A stretch of DNA of 64,000 bases, taken from the NCBI GenBank assembly GCA_039707655.1, contig CM077666.1:285933166-285997165 (forward strand), read 5' to 3'. Below are positions 60,687-64,000 of the stretch, piece by piece. Position 1 is the first letter of the stretch. Every line of letters begins with the position of its first letter. The DNA is from Elymus sibiricus. Its lineage: Eukaryota > Streptophyta > Magnoliopsida > Poales > Poaceae. The position numbers and the translations under genes are program-made. The notes under the pieces were generated by a model. The model worked only from the letters and a program-made list of their open reading frames with translations. It was not told the origin of the DNA and made no database searches.

Positions 60687-62818
60687 ATCGGAAGAGATCG
60701 GAGACTTTCGCCCCATTTGCCTCATCCATGCTATTACCAAAATCATCGCCAAGGTGTTATCTGTCCGTCTTGCCCCGTTCATGAACAATCTTGTATCCAA
60801 CGCACAGAGTGCATTTATAAAAAAGAGGAGCATCCACGACAACTTCATGTACGTCAGAAACCTGGCCAGGCGGCTGCATCGGAATAGGACCCCTTCCTTG
60901 CTATTCAAGCTGGACATCAGGAAGGCCTTTGACTCGGTGCGATGGGAATATATCCTAGATCTTCTTCGTCGCTTGGGGTTCCCGGACCGGTTTCGCGATT
61001 GGATTGCTGCCCTTTTCTGCACCTCGTCCTCTCGTGTCCTCCTCAATGGCGTCGCCGGGCCTCCGATCCTGCACGGCTGCGGGCTGCGGCAGGGTGACTC
61101 GCTGTACCCCCTGCTTTTTGTCATCGCGATCGATCCACTTCAGCAGATCCTCGATGTCGCGACCAGCCATAATCTCCTTCGCAAGATACGGGGAAGAGGT
61201 TCGATTGCCCGTACATCCCTGTATGCGGATGACGCTGCGATCTTCATCTCTCCGACACGCGAGGATGTCCATAACCTGTCTGCCATTTTAAAATCCTTTG
61301 GCGAGGTTACCGGGCTGTCCACCAACTTCCAAAAAAGCTTGGTGGTCCCCATAAGATGTCATTTTGCACAGCCTGCCCGCCACGCGGACGACCTTTCCGA
61401 TAAAATACCTGGGTCTCCCACTCTCTGTCTGGCAGCTCAATAGGGTCGACTTTCAACCCCTTGAAGATAAGGTCGCGGCAAGACTCCCTCCCTGGCAGGG
61501 GAGGAACATCACCACCATTGGGAGGGCGGCCTTGGCGAAGTCTGTCCTCACCTCGCAGGTCATTTATCACATCACCCCGCTGGATGTGCCACCAGGGGTG
61601 CTGAAGAACGTCAACAAGATTGAACGGGCTTTCCTCTGGTCCGCTAGCAATACTACCACTGGTGCCAAGTGCAAGGTCAATTGGGAGACTGTCTGCCGCC
61701 CCACACAGCTTGGTGGGCTTGGGATTCTCCACTTGGGGAAGTTTGCGAGAGCCCTGAGATTGAGATGGCCCTCGGTGACTTGGAAGGATCCATCCAAGTT
61801 GTGGGTGGGTCTGGGAAATCCATGCACCGAGGTGGATATGGCCCTTTTTTACGCTTCCACCGTCATCACCTTAGGCAACGGTGCAAAGACACCCTTCTGG
61901 GATGCTCCATGGTTGGGAGGGAAAAGGCCGAAGGATATTGCCTCTCTCATCTTCGCGGCCTGCTCACGCAAAAACTGGTTCGTTCGGGAGGCCATGCGAG
62001 ACGATGCTTGGGTTCACAAGATAAACACCTCAACCATCCTTTCGGCCCAACATATTGTGGAATTCGTTGACCTGTGGATGCAGCTTCAAGGCACTCAGCT
62101 GCGATCGGATGTTGAAGACGACATCACATGGAAGTTTGAAGCAAACGGAGAATACTCGGCGAGCTCTGCGTACAGGGCACAATTTCTGGGATCCACGTCC
62201 ACCACCATGAACAAGACCGTTTGGAAGGTTTGGGCGCCTCCAAAGGTCAAGTTCTTTTCTTGGCTGGCAATTCAGAATAGGATTTGGACGGCGGATAGAC
62301 TGGAGAAGAGGGGCTGGGAGAACTGTGGCCTATGCTCCCTTTGCAAGAGGGCCAACGAGACATCGAGTCACCTCTTCTTCAAATGTCGATTCACACGGCG
62401 CATCTGGCGGATGGTAAAAACATGGCTGCGCTTGGAAGCTCTGGATGTTGATAGCTGGGGGACGGAAAGGAGCACCAAACATTGGTGGACAAATATGTCC
62501 AGACCAAATACACCTTACAGGAAGGCCATGGCATCTCTCACAATGCTGATATGTTGGGTTATCTGGAACGAGAGAAACGCGAGAGTTTTTCGTAAGAAGT
62601 CGACACCACCACATTCTAAAACTTATCCAGGAGGAGGCCAAGACGTGGATGACTGCAGGGGCTAGACATCTGAGTGCAATCATGCCGCGAGAGTAGTCAT
62701 TTATTTATCTGTTGTTCCGTCGAGGGGCCTGGATGTAAGGCTGGCCACAATGTACTCTAAAAAACTCTTCTTCTTAATTAATGAATGAGGCAAATCTTTT
62801 ACCTCTCTTTCAAAAAAA
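60687..62818 (+). mobile_element. 5'-truncated L1-type LINE
   Basis: The body begins inside ORF2 and ends with TTTC plus poly(A) near 62811-62822. A perfect 12 bp duplication AAAATAGACAAA flanks it (60675-60686 and 62819-62830). The plus strand carries RT and a C-terminal zinc domain. Confidence 0.92.
60690..62665 (+). pseudogene. LINE ORF2: reverse transcriptase and zf-RVT domain, frameshifted and truncated
   Basis: This is the endonuclease-less 3' part of an L1 ORF2. From 60690 to about 61360 the frame holds RT motifs (RPICLIHAITKIIAKVLS in the 5' part, SAFIKKRSIHDNF, FKLDIRKAFDSVRW, GCGLRQGDSLYPLLF, and the catalytic LYADDAAIF at about 61218-61245). Around 61358-61380 a one-base loss moves the frame; 61364-62665 then carries PIKYLGLPLSVW, RAALAKSVLTSQVIYH and the C-terminal zf-RVT block (VWKVWAPPKVKFFSWLA, CSLCKRANETSSHLFFKC). 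RT copies LINE RNA at the cut site by target-primed reverse transcription. This copy lacks the endonuclease and is dead on arrival. Confidence 0.9.
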
Positions 62819-62830
62819 AAAATAGACAAA

Positions 62831-64000
62831 TGCGCACGGGGAGAAGCGATCTGCCACTGCTAGCGTCAGCCTGATGCATTTCATTATCTCAAATAACAGT
62901 GTGCAGGTCAATCACTGTCGATGTAGGGGCCGACGTCAGTTATATTGTCTGATTTTCTCATGTGGCATTCTTATGTCAGGCGGTTGCGTGTCTCTGTCAG
63001 TCGAGAGACTCTAGATGAACCGGATTGCTACTTGGCAGGGAGCTAGCCGTACGACCAGCATGGAGGGAGGGTGTAGTCAGTGGTCGACCGTGGAAGGGTG
63101 CTAGTACTACGTAATTAAGATCCTGGCGACGCAAGCCGTGAAGCGAACAGTGAAGCCTGGTGTTAAGACGTCAGTAGCGTTGTTTGTTCCCGCCCGGTGT
63201 CAAGCTTCCAAATATCGGTCGACATAGATACTGGTCGACGTTCCGCCCTAATACGCCCGTCGACACCGAGCCATCATTTCATTTTTGACTGAATGACAGT
63301 GGTGGATTCACACATATCGCTCGCATATAGCGTAGATATAGCCCGATGTGGAGATGACAGGAACTGTCTAAAATATACTTGCTGAAGAGTCGTTTCGGTC
63401 TAGTAAGCCAAGTGTTAAACTTTGACTTGTATCAGTGGGGATGGATACGGACAGCTCTTTACGCTATCTTTTGACAGTGAACCCCAAGCCGTGGGTTTCA
63501 TTCTCATGGACAATTTTTTTGCCGAAAGGGACAATTACAGATGTACAACTTCATTATTTCCTTGAAGACTTTACTGATGTAAATGAAGCCAAGTTGCGTT
63601 CTCCAACGAGAAAAAAGATTAAATATTTCCAAGCTTGGTCGTAGAATGTGCAGAATCTAATTTAGGTCCCTATTTTGCAAAAATAAATAAATAATTAAGA
63701 ATCTAATTTAGGTCCCTAGACTCCAAAGTAGACAAAGTTGAGATCAACTTGTAAACTGTACCTATATGGTCCCTCACCTGACTCAAAGCGGCTTGATGTA
63801 TGACATGGCAACTCATTTATTAAAAAAAACTCAACTGAAAATGAAGTATTCAAAATTATTATTTTAAATATCACGCCAAAATGAGGAAAAAACAGAAATT
63901 GGACAAAAAATTACACGGTATCAAAAATAAAAAGATTGTAAAATCGAAAGGTTAGAAGTCTTGGATCATTCATGCAACCCTGCAATATGTCTAATTTTTG
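62831..64000. other. Intergenic, with one 21 bp direct repeat
   Basis: AGAATCTAATTTAGGTCCCT(A) occurs at 63652-63672 and 63698-63718, separated by 25 bp of A/T-rich DNA. No gene was recognised. Confidence 0.5.

Noticed and set aside
63435..63644. 69-codon open frame near the right end
   Set aside because: There is no similarity I recognise and no supporting splice or promoter context.

Overview
This is a plant nuclear window from a large, repeat-rich grass genome, most likely Triticeae (wheat, Aegilops, barley or rye). The evidence is an Angela/BARE1-type Copia LTR, a Tat-lineage Gypsy element, Stowaway and Tourist MITEs, a PIF/Harbinger element, a MULE carrying a plant mobile domain gene, and two split genes with grass-like proteins. 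I see no bacterial features. Species and chromosome cannot be told from the sequence alone.

Layout. 1-11388 is a minus-strand Angela/BARE1-like Copia whose 5' LTR is split at 2557/10114 by a complete 7.6 kb non-autonomous Gypsy-like element (2558-10113). 11595-12343 is a short Helitron. 12951-23690 is a complete 10.7 kb Tat-lineage Gypsy element with a perfect 5 bp target duplication. 23730-24475 is a Tourist-type MITE with a Stowaway inside it. 24841-27588 is an intact six-exon gene for ribosomal protein S14 (uS11); its introns hold a MULE-type MITE and a duplicated, snoRNA-like sequence. 28086-39848 is a decayed minus-strand Copia whose protease region is split by a 5.56 kb plus-strand Helitron (31662-37218); a SINE landed at its right edge. 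41685-45163 is a near-complete PIF/Harbinger element with both its Myb-like ORF1 and its transposase. 47601-47889 is a second SINE. 50138-53650 is an intact minus-strand cell-wall invertase gene with the classic 9 nt mini-exon. 55265-59821 is a MULE with a broken plant mobile domain gene. 60687-62818 is a 5'-truncated L1-type LINE.

Function and history. Only two loci look like working host genes: RPS14 (translation) and the GH32 invertase (apoplastic sucrose cleavage). They are about 22.5 kb apart with transposons between, and there is no sign that they act together. By-eye LTR differences give a rough order: the Gypsy nested in the Copia LTR is the older insertion (about 60 differences in 1529 bp), while the Tat element is younger (about 14 in 1162 bp).

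Most unusual signals: (1) the Tat element is studded with short inverted repeats of the form CCGAG...CTCGG in its leader, gag, pol linker and 3' UTR, some with matching changes in both arms; (2) three covarying hairpins lie in its 3' UTR; (3) a duplicated H/ACA snoRNA-like structure sits in intron 3 of RPS14; (4) two tiny poly(A)-only retro-insertions lie about 100 bp apart.
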